Assembly: GCA_009840005.1 (NCBI GenBank)
Contig: VXOR01000009.1
Location: forward strand, 3,098 to 67,097
Reading direction: 5' to 3'
Length of the DNA: 64,000 nucleotides
Source: Gemmatimonadota bacterium
GTDB taxonomy: Bacteria; Latescibacterota; UBA2968; UBA8231
Positions 1 to 8,201 of the stretch are shown here, one piece after another. The notes under the pieces were generated by a model. The model was not told the DNA's origin, ran no database searches, and saw only the letters and a list, made by a program, of their open reading frames with translations. Position 1 is the first letter of the stretch, and the number at the start of each line of letters is the position of its first letter. Position numbers and translations under genes: made by a program.

Positions 1-183
1 GTTGGACGCAAAGGCGATCCGGCCATCTGGCGACCAAGAGGGAAAGTTATCCGAGGCCTCGTGATCGGTCAGGCGTTGGAGATTGTTCCCATCCGAATCC
101 ATCACGTAAATCTCAAAGTTGCCGTCGCGGTTGGACGCAAAGGCGATCCGGCCATCTGGCGACCAAGAGGGAAAGTTATCCGA
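1..183 (-). repeat. Tandem 129-bp coding repeat (43-residue PD40 unit)
   Basis: Positions 1-54 are identical to 130-183, a period of 129 bp or 43 codons. The repeat encodes the PD40 unit of the partial propeller protein and continues beyond the window edge. Exact DNA identity over 54 bp suggests recent duplication or gene conversion between blades. Confidence 0.9.
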
Positions 184-909
184 GTTGCCCGAGGCCAGTT
201 TCCCGCTCGCCCTCGGCAACGGCTCAGCTTCCACTACCAACTCTACCGCTGCCATCCCCGCTCGAACCTCAAAAGCTGCATCCGTGTAGGTCGTCAAGCC
301 CTCGCCTGAAACAACGAGACCGTATTCTCGTTCCACCGCGTCCGTGGACCTAATCGCCGCTGTCGAGGGAGCCCCCGCCGCGACCCCCGCCTGCCCGTCA
401 ACAAGAACCATCCGCCGGGTCTGCTGACCTCCACTCGTCGTCAACCGATAGATATACACCCCAGCGGCCATCGCCTGTCCCGCCTGATCGGTCGCATTCC
501 ACTTCGCCGTGTGAAAACCGGCCTGCCGCTCCGCGTCCACCAACGTCGCAACATGCTGTCCCAACACGTTAAACACATCAAGCCGCACGTGCCCAGTAGT
601 GGGCAACTGATAAGGGATCACAGTCGAAGGATTGAATGGGTTGGGGTAATTATGTCCCAGGGCAAATCCCTGCGGCAAGGCCGACCCGCCCAACGACGCC
701 AGCGGCAGTTCGAAATACCCAAACTCATTGGTCATCGCCCGCGCCACCACGCCTTGATGCAAATCAGCCAAGTCAAAGAGCGTCACTTGTGCCCCGACCA
801 CTGGCTGCCCATCGGCAAGCCGCACCCGCCCGGAAACAGTGGATTGCTGCGCCGTATCCGCTTGAACAGAAAGCATCAAGCCCATCAGGCATACTATTAG
901 AAATCGCAT
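1..909 (-). CDS. Secreted beta-propeller (PD40/TolB-like) protein with FlgD-like Ig domain, C-terminus cut by window edge
   Basis: The minus-strand frame runs open from an ATG at 909 to the window edge (303 codons, no stop), so the C-terminus is missing. The N-terminus [17 protein letters not shown] is a signal peptide. A carboxypeptidase-regulatory-like segment ([20 protein letters not shown]) follows. Around residue 85 comes the [11 protein letters not shown] motif typical of FlgD-like Ig or type 9 sorting domains, ending in GVYIYRLTT and RRMVLV. The last part begins a 43-residue repeat with [18 protein letters not shown], the PD40/TolB propeller signature. Likely an extracellular or periplasmic binding or scaffold protein; ligand unknown. 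The sorting-type domain in the middle rather than at the end is unusual. Domain calls are confident, function is not. Confidence 0.85.
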   Translation of the reverse strand, partial: MRFLIVCLMGLMLSVQADTAQQSTVSGRVRLADGQPVVGAQVTLFDLADLHQGVVARAMTNEFGYFELPLASLGGSALPQGFALGHNYPNPFNPSTVIPYQLPTTGHVRLDVFNVLGQHVATLVDAERQAGFHTAKWNATDQAGQAMAAGVYIYRLTTSGGQQTRRMVLVDGQAGVAAGAPSTAAIRSTDAVEREYGLVVSGEGLTTYTDAAFEVRAGMAAVELVVEAEPLPRASGKLASGNSDNFPSWSPDGRIAFASNRDGNFEIYVMDSDGNNLQRLTDHEASDNFPSWSPDGRIAFASN

Positions 910-971
910 AAAAGAACCTAACTATCTAGAGAGTGAGTTCGGGTTAAACAGCATGAGGTGTTGTAAATGGT

Positions 972-1007
972 TAAGCCCCGGCCAGACCGTTGCCCAGCCG
1001 GGGCTTA
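972..1007 (-). terminator. Hairpin after the secreted-protein gene
   Basis: Inverted repeat TAAGCCCCGGC / GCCGGGGCTTA with an 11-bp stem and 14-nt loop, 10 bp past the stop at 1017. The minus-strand sequence after it (ACCATTTACAA) has no strong T-tract, so intrinsic termination is only probable. Confidence 0.55.
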
Positions 1008-1016
1008 TCGCACAGG

Positions 1017-1940
1017 CTAATTGTCGGCGAATGTCGCCTTGATACGACCCCAAGAGGAAGCCTCAGCGGAAGCGGCAGGCTTAGCCGCTGGCGTCCAGTA
1101 AGGAGAGATATCGATCACATACTCATCCGGGTCATGCTCAGCCGGCTGCAAAAGCCGAATACTATCATAGTCAAATTCCGCACTCGGAAGAGTTACTCCA
1201 CCCTCTACGGGCTTTGTAGAGTCTCCTCCATCTAGTTCCCCCGCAAAAGTCGGATCCTCGCCGGGTGGCAACGCGCCCCCTTCAGACCTCCTCGCCCGAA
1301 CCGTAAATGAAATAACATTCACTTCGGGGTTCTCGTGGAAATCAACCAAATCGGCAAAATTAGCAAACTCATTTTTGCGACAACGCTCCCGGCCCAGAAT
1401 ACAACTCCTAAATTTTTGAGAGCCATCAGCATTCAATCCATCCGGCTCTTCGCCGTCCCGTTCGAAAAACTCTCTCAGGGTCTGGGGTTTGCCAACCCTA
1501 AATGGTTCGGCGGAGAACGTTGGCCCCTCAATCTTTAGGATGTTCTTGAAAAGCGAGTCAGTCGGAACCCCCTCCTCTTTATCACCCTTAGCAAGTGCTA
1601 AAGGAATCCAAGCCGGATACCAAGTGCTGGTACCATCTTTACGTCTCACCAGATCCGCCCTTAAGAAAGCCTCAGCCGCTTGAATTCGTGCCTCATTTTC
1701 CGCTTCTACCTGAGCCAGTTGAGCTTCCCTTGCTGGAGTAAAATCACGCTCGAACGTCTCCCAAGTTAAGGGGTCCAACCATTTTTCTATATACGCCTCC
1801 ACTTCCGGTGCCATTTGCTCGACTATTGGATCCGGCATATAGACAGCAACCGTCACCCAACCGTCCTGGGCGAAAGACGCGTTCGCGAACAACAAACAAA
1901 CAGAAAGGGCAACCATTCGGCCCCCATTAAACGTAGCCAT
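1017..1940 (-). CDS. Secreted protein of unknown function
   Basis: 307 aa from the ATG at 1940, chosen because AGGAGG lies 8 nt upstream; the frame is open for 24 more codons but those lack a ribosome site. MATFNGGRMVALSVCLLFANASFAQ is a signal peptide ending in AQ. The mature part starts DGWVTVAVYMPDPIVEQMAPEV, has a charged stretch (EAENEARIQAAEAFLRADLV) and an acidic, proline-rich second half. I recognise no family. A hairpin follows the stop. Probably an exported protein made as a single-gene unit. Confidence 0.7.
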   Translation of the reverse strand: MATFNGGRMVALSVCLLFANASFAQDGWVTVAVYMPDPIVEQMAPEVEAYIEKWLDPLTWETFERDFTPAREAQLAQVEAENEARIQAAEAFLRADLVRRKDGTSTWYPAWIPLALAKGDKEEGVPTDSLFKNILKIEGPTFSAEPFRVGKPQTLREFFERDGEEPDGLNADGSQKFRSCILGRERCRKNEFANFADLVDFHENPEVNVISFTVRARRSEGGALPPGEDPTFAGELDGGDSTKPVEGGVTLPSAEFDYDSIRLLQPAEHDPDEYVIDISPYWTPAAKPAASAEASSWGRIKATFADN

Positions 1941-2338
1941 AAATAGGCCTCCTCTACCTATGCCAATAAAGGGATTTTCAAGTGAACCCTTTGGCGGTGT
2001 GTGATTGCCCACTTCAAGCGATTACTGAAACAGGCGACGAAAGCAATGGTATTCTGTATGAAATGACTCCGACCCTAAAGGCCAGAATTAGTGGACTGCG
2101 AATTGACTAATGCTGCTCAGCTATAAACCCTCCTTTCCAAATGGAATAGGGTTGCGGTTTCTCACGCAGATCAAAGCATCTGGTCAACGAAAGATGCCTG
2201 TTGAGGCACTAAATAAAGAAAAAAATGTATAGAAGTCAATAATTAAATTTCATAACATGCCTTATAATACCTGTTGTTATTCCAATAAATACAACAGTTT
2301 AAAAAAAATAGGTTGATTGAGAGAAAATAGTACCCGAC
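1941..2338. other. Intergenic region, AT-rich toward the XRE gene
   Basis: 398 bp between divergent genes. The left end holds the ribosome site of the secreted-protein gene. From about 2200 the sequence is markedly AT-rich compared with the window and contains a TATAAT box and an inverted repeat. I see no further gene. Confidence 0.7.
2263..2297 (+). promoter_or_regulatory. Candidate promoter -10 box with adjoining operator-like inverted repeat
   Basis: TATAAT at 2263-2268 is followed 2 bp later by a perfect 7-bp inverted repeat, CTGTTGT (2271-2277) and ACAACAG (2291-2297), with centres 20 bp apart, about two helical turns. It lies 40-75 bp upstream of the XRE regulator. A repressor dimer bound here would cover the transcription start, so autoregulation is a natural inference. 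No good -35 box is visible. Confidence 0.5.
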
Positions 2339-2686
2339 ATGGATACTGGTATGGATGTTCGGAATGAGGTCTGCTACAGGGTGCAGCAATTGCGTCGCCA
2401 GACAGGGATAACCCAAGAAAAGCTGGCCGAACAGGCGGGACTTAGCGTGGACGGAATCCGGAAGATTGAAGGTCGGCGAGCAACGCCGAGCCTCGAAACG
2501 CTCTACAAAATTTCAAAAGCGTTGCAGATACAGCTAGTGGACTTGATGCGATATGAAGGGGAAATGCAAACGGAAAAAGGCCGAGAACTACAAGAACTTT
2601 TCACGTATCTATCGACGAAAAAATTGGAAGAGATCAGGCTGGCTAAGCGGATAACAAAAGCGGTGATGGAAGAATTGGGCGGATAA
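2339..2686 (+). CDS. XRE-family helix-turn-helix transcriptional regulator
   Basis: 115 aa. Residues about 10-70 form a Cro/C1-type HTH: VQQLRRQTGITQEKLAEQAG, then LSVDGIRKIEGRRATPSLET and YKISKALQIQLVDLM. The C-terminal 40 residues are charged and helical (EELFTYLSTKK-like to AKRITKAVMEELGG) and may dimerise. The gene stands alone downstream of an AT-rich promoter region with an operator-like inverted repeat. It converges with the AAA-like/PD-(D/E)XK gene, whose stop is only 3 bp away. It could be autoregulatory; its targets are unknown. Lower GC than its neighbours hints at acquisition. Confidence 0.88.
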   Translation: MDTGMDVRNEVCYRVQQLRRQTGITQEKLAEQAGLSVDGIRKIEGRRATPSLETLYKISKALQIQLVDLMRYEGEMQTEKGRELQELFTYLSTKKLEEIRLAKRITKAVMEELGG

Positions 2687-2689
2687 TGT

Positions 2690-4267
2690 TCACGCCCGCT
2701 CCACCGCAAAAGCGGCCACATTGCGCGTCTCCCGACTAAACTCCACCCCAACGAGATAAATCGCCGCGCCGAGACCGCGATACTTGGCCGCATAATCCCG
2801 CGCCTGCAACTGACCCAACGCCGCCCCCGTCGTCGCTTGCTCCACCACCTTGAACTCAAACAGGTACACGTTCCCATTGAACTCTACCGCCATGTCCAAG
2901 CGACCCGCTTGGCTGCTGTCCTCTACCGTGATGGCCAGCCCCAACGACGCGAAGTACGAGTAAAACACGCTGGCATAGTAGCCCTCGTAGTTGGCGATCT
3001 CATTATTCGTATGCCACTGATAGGGAATGCTGGCAAAGAGTGCCTCCAACAGCGTTTTCAAGCTGTCGAAGTCGTTGACCAGCAGCAGGTCGTATAGCCG
3101 GGCACTGTGCTCGGCCCGCCGCGCCGGGTTGCCCGTCAGGTGGTTCAGCAAGCTCTTGTTCAGGCTTTGCTGCACCTCCCGGTTGGGATAGCCCAGCCGA
3201 TAGTATAGCTCCCCCCCGCGCGGTTCGGTGCAGCGAATGGTCAGATAGCCAGTCTGGAACAGCAGCGCCTCGATCGCAATGTGATCCACGTCAAACGCCG
3301 ATAGTAACTCCTCGCTGCCGAGCATGTGATCCAAATCAACGGCACTGACCCCCCGCGCCAGCAGTGTCTCCAGCAGAAACGTCGGCGTGCCCGTCTCAAA
3401 CCAGTAGGCGGCAAAGGCGCGGCGACGAAAGAGCAGCAGCACATCAAACGGATTGTACACCGCCTCGTCGCCCAGCCAGTTGTAGCCGTTGTACCAACGC
3501 TGGATTTCCTCGCGCTCCAAGCCGGGCAGTTCCGGCGCGAACACCGCATCTAAGTCCGCCTCGGTGTAGCCGCAAATGGCCGAGTATTGTGGGTCTAAAG
3601 TAATGTCGATGAGATTGTTGAGGCCGGAGAACAAGCTGACTTTGGAGAATTTGCTCACGCCGGTGAGGAAGGTGAATTTGAGGTGCGCGTCGCCAAACTT
3701 GATCGTCGAATACAGCCCGTGCAGAAAGTCGCGGTTGGCGCGGGCTACTTCCGGCGTCTCCAGCGCGTCGAGAATGGGCTTGTCGTATTCATCAACTAGC
3801 ACCACTACCCGCTGGCCGCTACGCTCGTGCAACGCTTTAATGAGTTGGCTGAAGCGCACGGCTGCGCCAGCGTAGTCCGAACTAACGCCCACCTGCTTTT
3901 CGATGGCGTCCAGTTGCGCCGCCACATCCTCTTGTAGTTGGCTTGGCTCCTTGAAGTGGCCTCTGCTAAAGTCCAGTCGCAACACTGGATGGCGCACTGA
4001 CCAGTCCCACTGCTCGTGGATGGCCAGCCCCTCGAACAACGGCTCGTTGCCCTCGAACAACTCCTTCAACGTGTCTAGAAACAGGCTCTTGCCAAAGCGG
4101 CGTGGGCGCGACAGGAAGTAGTGCTTACCCTCGGCGACCAACCGCCCGATGTAGGCGGTCTTATCGACGTAGTAGCAGTGGTCCTCGCGAATCTCGCGAA
4201 AGGTCTGAATGCCGATGGGCAGTTTGCGCTTAGCGGATTGGCCGTCTTCAGGTTTCATCTGTATCAT
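2690..4267 (-). CDS. AAA-ATPase-like protein with C-terminal PD-(D/E)XK nuclease domain
   Basis: 525 aa; start supported by GGAG 8 nt upstream. The N-terminal AAA-ATPase-like domain has the family signature IGIQTFREIRE, YYVDKTAYI and the P-loop region FLSRPRRFGKSLFLDTLKEL, then VVVLVDEYDKPILDAL as Walker B. The C-terminus carries a PD-(D/E)XK core, GRLDMAVEFN and YLFEFKVV. This architecture (AAA-ATPase_like plus PDDEXK_9) is abundant and often multicopy in Bacteroidetes and sponge or soil candidate phyla. It is suspected to belong to mobile or defence contexts, but its biochemistry is largely uncharacterised. All motifs look intact. It converges on the XRE gene with a 3-bp gap. Confidence 0.88.
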   Translation of the reverse strand: MIQMKPEDGQSAKRKLPIGIQTFREIREDHCYYVDKTAYIGRLVAEGKHYFLSRPRRFGKSLFLDTLKELFEGNEPLFEGLAIHEQWDWSVRHPVLRLDFSRGHFKEPSQLQEDVAAQLDAIEKQVGVSSDYAGAAVRFSQLIKALHERSGQRVVVLVDEYDKPILDALETPEVARANRDFLHGLYSTIKFGDAHLKFTFLTGVSKFSKVSLFSGLNNLIDITLDPQYSAICGYTEADLDAVFAPELPGLEREEIQRWYNGYNWLGDEAVYNPFDVLLLFRRRAFAAYWFETGTPTFLLETLLARGVSAVDLDHMLGSEELLSAFDVDHIAIEALLFQTGYLTIRCTEPRGGELYYRLGYPNREVQQSLNKSLLNHLTGNPARRAEHSARLYDLLLVNDFDSLKTLLEALFASIPYQWHTNNEIANYEGYYASVFYSYFASLGLAITVEDSSQAGRLDMAVEFNGNVYLFEFKVVEQATTGAALGQLQARDYAAKYRGLGAAIYLVGVEFSRETRNVAAFAVERA

Positions 4268-4376
4268 GGAGCTTGCTCCACAGCCCAGCCAACTTGGATA
4301 GGGGCCGTCAACGCTGGCTGGGGCAGGTATTGGGACCTCTAACCGACAAGATAGACTATAGGAAAGAAAAACTCCA

Positions 4377-4928
4377 CTAGGCTGAGGCGATGAACTCAGG
4401 CTTTAGGGCCTGATAATCCGCCCCCAAACGGGCGAAGATGTCAGCCCATCGGTGCGGGTAGGATGGATGGCTATTATTGGGCAAGAAGCCCAACTTGAGA
4501 TAGCAGCGCAGAGCCGGAATGCGGAAATCGTCGGTCAGCAAGTATATGGGCCTAGCGCCTAGCGCCTTGGCTTGGGCCACGGCCGCTGCTACGATGAGCT
4601 TGCCTAAGCCGCGCCCCTGAAAGTCTGGGTGTACTGCAACCCAACCTATTTCCCAACACGGCCGCAGTTCACGGGTGCGGTCGTTACAACCAGTACAGGC
4701 GGCGATCTGCCCCTCGCACTCGACAAAGAGCTGGACCCGGGTTTCTTCCAGTACGTCCTCTAGCCGCTGTCGATCCCAATGACCCAATTCGCCGTTGGCC
4801 TGCAATAGAGCTAACCAGCCTTCCTCGTCGCCCGGCTGGTACGTCCGCAGTCGGCAGCCCTCTATCTCAGGCAAGTCCGGGGCCGTCTCCCGCCCAAACC
4901 AGAGGATGAGCTGGGGCAAAGGACTCAA
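4377..4928 (-). CDS. GNAT-family N-acetyltransferase
   Basis: 183 aa. The acetyl-CoA pyrophosphate-binding motif A is clear: VAVHPDFQGRGLGKLIVAAA (Q-x-x-G-x-G), followed by the motif B region IYLLTDDFRIPALRCYLKLG. The start overlaps the stop of the upstream cytidylyltransferase by 4 bp (ATGA), indicating translational coupling and possibly related substrates. Acceptor substrate unknown. It is the last gene of the run that begins at hemL. Confidence 0.85.
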   Translation of the reverse strand: MSPLPQLILWFGRETAPDLPEIEGCRLRTYQPGDEEGWLALLQANGELGHWDRQRLEDVLEETRVQLFVECEGQIAACTGCNDRTRELRPCWEIGWVAVHPDFQGRGLGKLIVAAAVAQAKALGARPIYLLTDDFRIPALRCYLKLGFLPNNSHPSYPHRWADIFARLGADYQALKPEFIASA

Positions 4929-5335
4929 GTGCGGCCTTCCCGACGTCGGAAGATGGACGACTTAAACTGCTCGGGGCAATGGGGCTGGAGCACGACGATT
5001 TCGCACTGGGGAAAGGTTTCGGCCAAGCCCTCTGGCCTCCGTTGGTCATAGCCGAGGGCAATAATGTGGGGCGCGATTTCGCCGACGATGCGCAAAAAGT
5101 TACACCCCTCGTGGCCGAGGCGGACTTCGGTTACTTCGGGCAGCTTCGCCAGCGCGGCTTTGCGCTCCTCTTGGGATTGATCGGGGTAGTGCCCCTTGAT
5201 GCGTCGGACGTTCTCGTCGCGAGCGACCACGACGAACAGTTCGTCGCCCAGCGCAGCCGCCTGGGCGATAAAGGAACGATGACCTGGATGCAGGTAATCA
5301 AACGTGCCGCAGCACAATACGCGAGTTTTATTCAT
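4925..5335 (-). CDS. Cytidylyltransferase-like nucleotidyltransferase (FAD synthase / glycerol-3-phosphate cytidylyltransferase type)
   Basis: 136 aa, the usual size for single-domain members. VLCCGTFDYLHPGHRSFI holds the HxGH active-site motif; ALGDELFVVVARDENV follows, and FKSSIFRRRE is the C-terminal SSS/T-type loop. It probably joins a nucleotide (CTP or ATP) to a phosphorylated alcohol such as glycerol phosphate or FMN; the substrate cannot be told from sequence. It overlaps the GNAT gene by 4 bp and the SPOR-lipoprotein gene by 8 bp, so all three are co-translated. Confidence 0.85.
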   Translation of the reverse strand: MNKTRVLCCGTFDYLHPGHRSFIAQAAALGDELFVVVARDENVRRIKGHYPDQSQEERKAALAKLPEVTEVRLGHEGCNFLRIVGEIAPHIIALGYDQRRPEGLAETFPQCEIVVLQPHCPEQFKSSIFRRREGRT

Positions 5336-5819
5336 CGGCGCGCCGGGCTACCCAATACTCGACACCGCGATCCTTGGCAAAAATGCGGCCAAAGCGCTCA
5401 GCGTCGGCGCGGTTGGCAAAATAGCCGATCCGCACCCGCACGCCAGCATCGCTCTGTAGGCTATACGCCGGATAGCCTGCGTCCTTCAATTCGCGCACCT
5501 GCTGATCGGCGCGGTTGGCGTCCCGAAAGACGCCGACTTGAATGGTGAATTGGCCGTCGGGATCAAAAAATACGGGGCTAGCATCGCTGGTATCCTCAGC
5601 ATCGCTGGCGGCACTGGCATCACTGGCATCGCTAGCATCGATGGTATCGGCTGGTGTAGACATAGAGTCAGTCGGCGTTAAGATGACTATTTCGCTACGG
5701 CCAGCGGGTTCGGATTCGGGGGCCTGTTCGTCTTCGCGGACATCGCTGGCGGCGCATCCCCCGATCCAGAGAACGGTCCAAGCGAGCATCCATAGCCGAT
5801 TGGGATTCGCCGCGCTCAA
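5328..5819 (-). CDS. SPOR-domain lipoprotein
   Basis: 163 aa from a TTG at 5819 that overlaps the hemL stop (ATTGA). An ATG at 5789 is the alternative; upstream residues in this frame fall inside hemL and are not credible. The signal peptide ends in the lipobox WIGGC. A low-complexity linker of Asp-Ala-Ser repeats follows, then a SPOR domain (GQFTIQVGVFRDANRADQQV to VRIGYFANRADAERFGRIF), which binds denuded peptidoglycan glycans. Probably anchored in the outer membrane and acting in the envelope or at septa. The repeated linker is likely disordered. Confidence 0.8.
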   Translation of the reverse strand: MSAANPNRLWMLAWTVLWIGGCAASDVREDEQAPESEPAGRSEIVILTPTDSMSTPADTIDASDASDASAASDAEDTSDASPVFFDPDGQFTIQVGVFRDANRADQQVRELKDAGYPAYSLQSDAGVRVRIGYFANRADAERFGRIFAKDRGVEYWVARRADE

Positions 5820-7105
5820 TGTATAGCCTTGAGCGCGGCAAAGTGAATGCGGAGTGTTTCCTCGATATCCCCTTCTCCGTGGACGAGCGAGGGGAACATG
5901 CATTCGTATTGAGAGGGCGCTAGATAGAGGCCCTGCTCTAGGCAAGCCCAGAAATAGCGCTTAAAGCGCGCCAGATCAACCGTTTCGACGCAGGCAAAAT
6001 CCACCACCGGTTGCGACGTAAAGAAAATGCAGAGCATGGCACCGACCCGGTTTAGCGCGTAGTCCAAGCCCAGCTTCCGCAGGTTGTCAGCCATGCCATC
6101 TGCCAAGTCGGCGCAGCGGCTCTCCAGCGTTTCATAGACTCCGGGTTTGGACAGCATGGTCAGTTGTTCCAAACCTGCGGCCATGGCGAGCGGGTTGCCC
6201 GATAAGGTGCCGGCCTGCGAGACCTTTAGGCCCAGCGGCGATACGTTTTCCATGATCTCCCGCTTGCCGCCGTATGCCGCAGCCGGCAAGCCGCCCCCGA
6301 CAATTTTGCCCAAGCACGTCAGGTCGGGCATCACCCCGTAGCGCTCTTGCGCCCCACCTGGGCCGACGCGGAACCCAGTAATGACCTCGTCGAAGATGAG
6401 GACGATCCCCTCTTCGTCGGCTATTTGGCGCAGCGCGGAGAGGAAACCCTCGCACGGCGGTACGGTTCCCATATTGCCGGCCACTGGCTCGACGATGATG
6501 GCAGCGATCTGGCCGCTATTTTCCCGCGCAGCCGCACGCACGGCAGCCGCGTCGTTATACGGCAGCGTCAAGGTCGAATCCACCACGCTCTGCGGCACAC
6601 CCGGACTCGTGGGAACCCCCAAGGTCAGGGCCGAAGAGCCAGCCTCGCTCAAGAAGCTGTCCCCATGCCCGTGCCAGCAACCCTCAAATTTGGCGATTTT
6701 GTCCCGGCCGGTATGGCCACGGGCCAAGCGCACCGCCGCCATCGCAGCCTCGGTCCCCGAACTGACCATCCGCACCATTTCGATGGAAGGCACCATCTCC
6801 ACAATGCGCTCGGCCAGCGCGATTTCCAATTCGGTTGGAGCACCGAAACTGGTCCCCTTTGCACAGGCTTCCTGTACGGCTTTTACGACGCGAGGATGGG
6901 CATGGCCGAAAATAAGCGGCCCCCAAGAGCACACGTAATCGATGTATTCGCGGCCATCAACATCAAAAATCCGCGAACCAGCCCCCCGGTCTATAAAGCG
7001 AGGGCCGCCGCCCACTGCGCCGAAAGCCCGCGCCGGACTGTTCACGCCTCCGGGAATAACCTGCTGTGCTTGGGCAAAGGCTGCTGCGGATCTAGGTGCC
7101 GACAT
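5816..7105 (-). CDS. hemL: Glutamate-1-semialdehyde 2,1-aminomutase
   Basis: 429 aa, full length. It converts glutamate-1-semialdehyde to 5-aminolevulinate in the C5 haem pathway, using PLP. Seen: AFGAVGGGPRFIDRG, the PLP-phosphate loop MVSSGTEAAMAAVRLARG, the aspartate in LIFDEVITGFRVGPGG, and the Schiff-base lysine in CLGKIVGGGLPAAAYGG. Haem demand is high here because the respiratory operon encodes several haem proteins. The SPOR gene is translationally coupled to its end. No other haem gene is adjacent. Confidence 0.97.
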   Translation of the reverse strand: MSAPRSAAAFAQAQQVIPGGVNSPARAFGAVGGGPRFIDRGAGSRIFDVDGREYIDYVCSWGPLIFGHAHPRVVKAVQEACAKGTSFGAPTELEIALAERIVEMVPSIEMVRMVSSGTEAAMAAVRLARGHTGRDKIAKFEGCWHGHGDSFLSEAGSSALTLGVPTSPGVPQSVVDSTLTLPYNDAAAVRAAARENSGQIAAIIVEPVAGNMGTVPPCEGFLSALRQIADEEGIVLIFDEVITGFRVGPGGAQERYGVMPDLTCLGKIVGGGLPAAAYGGKREIMENVSPLGLKVSQAGTLSGNPLAMAAGLEQLTMLSKPGVYETLESRCADLADGMADNLRKLGLDYALNRVGAMLCIFFTSQPVVDFACVETVDLARFKRYFWACLEQGLYLAPSQYECMFPSLVHGEGDIEETLRIHFAALKAIH

Positions 7106-7223
7106 GAGTCCATCTCAGAAGCTGTTGACTTGAAAGAAGCGCATTCAATCCAATGAATATCTGACCAACTCGACCGATGCGCAATAATGGCAAGTCCCTA
7201 CCCTGTTCTCTATCGGATCAGGG

Positions 7224-8201
7224 CTAGCTCCACTGCTCCACTTGTAAGAGTCCAGCATCTTCCTCTGCCAAGCGCTCCAGAACGACCAGCCTATACGCCC
7301 GCCCGCGCTCGTGCATCTCCAAGTCGGCCAAGACTTCCAGAGGATAGTCTTTGGCTTCCAAAAGGGCTATGAAGTGATCAAAATCAGCGACTTGCACCAC
7401 GGCGATTCCACCGGCGCACAACACCCGAGCCAATTCGGCCAACTCAGCGGCCGGGTTTTCTCCGGCCAAGCTGAACGCGTAATCGAGGTGCTCGCCCACA
7501 AAAGGCAGATGATCCAGCGCGGCGATTAGGTGCGCTCGAATGCCTACTAGCAGGTGCGGCGCAAACGCCTCTTGTAGTGCGGCCAACTCGTGCGGGTCGC
7601 GGCGCGCCCACAGGACGCATGCCCCCGGCTGCATAGCCACCAAGCGGGCCAAGCAATACGCCACGGCCGCATTTGGCGCTATGCCCTCCCCTAGCCGCAG
7701 TCCCAACAGGGCACGTCGTCCGGTCAGTTGCAAGTGAAGCCGCAGCAGATTCGGCCCGTTGCCTAGACGCAATCCGTGTTTGTCGCGCAAAACCGCCGCC
7801 ACGGCTGCGGTCAGCTCGGCCGCACTGAATCGGTACCGGCCCCGCAGCGTCGCGCTCAGGGCGAAAGCGTGGGTGTCAATTGCCGCGGACTGGCTCTGAG
7901 CGAGGCTTTTGGCCGGAGTCAGATCGCAGCGGGCGATGCGCTTGCAGATGTATTCAAGGCCCGGTCGCCCCACCGTAACGCCGTGCATCTGAACGAGTAA
8001 ACCGGCGCACTGCATGGCCGAACCCAACTGTAGCAGCCGCCCCGGGCTTCGCTTGTACGTGAAGAAAATCTGACCCACGCGCCCGCCCGGTTCGACATCG
8101 ACCTGCTGCACCTCGGGCGCGTATTCGCGCAGCTCGTCCAGTGCCACTGCCTCCAACCCGCTCGGCACCGAGATCCAATAGCGATATATCTTATCGGCCA
8201 T
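7224..8201 (-). CDS. THUMP-domain protein with degenerate methyltransferase domain
   Basis: 325 aa. The N-terminal half resembles THUMP-containing RNA methyltransferases (YWISVPSGLEAVALDEL, then a THUMP-like stretch to LRLHLQLTGRRALLGLRLG). The second half aligns with the catalytic domain (APNAAVAYCLARLVAMQPGA), but where active enzymes have DPxCGSGT it reads VLWARRDPHELA, and the NPPY/NLPF catalytic loop is absent. The enzyme is therefore probably inactive, or binds RNA only. Its ATG adjoins the stop of the M16 peptidase gene, so it is co-transcribed with that pair. Confidence 0.7.
   Translation of the reverse strand: MADKIYRYWISVPSGLEAVALDELREYAPEVQQVDVEPGGRVGQIFFTYKRSPGRLLQLGSAMQCAGLLVQMHGVTVGRPGLEYICKRIARCDLTPAKSLAQSQSAAIDTHAFALSATLRGRYRFSAAELTAAVAAVLRDKHGLRLGNGPNLLRLHLQLTGRRALLGLRLGEGIAPNAAVAYCLARLVAMQPGACVLWARRDPHELAALQEAFAPHLLVGIRAHLIAALDHLPFVGEHLDYAFSLAGENPAAELAELARVLCAGGIAVVQVADFDHFIALLEAKDYPLEVLADLEMHERGRAYRLVVLERLAEEDAGLLQVEQWS

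Noticed and set aside
61..911. Three plus-strand open frames
   Set aside because: They are shadows of the minus-strand propeller/FlgD protein, which has a signal peptide, known motifs and repeat structure.
5581..5650. Short repeated motif (GCATCGCTGGC)
   Set aside because: It is the low-complexity Asp-Ala-Ser linker of the SPOR lipoprotein, not a regulatory repeat.
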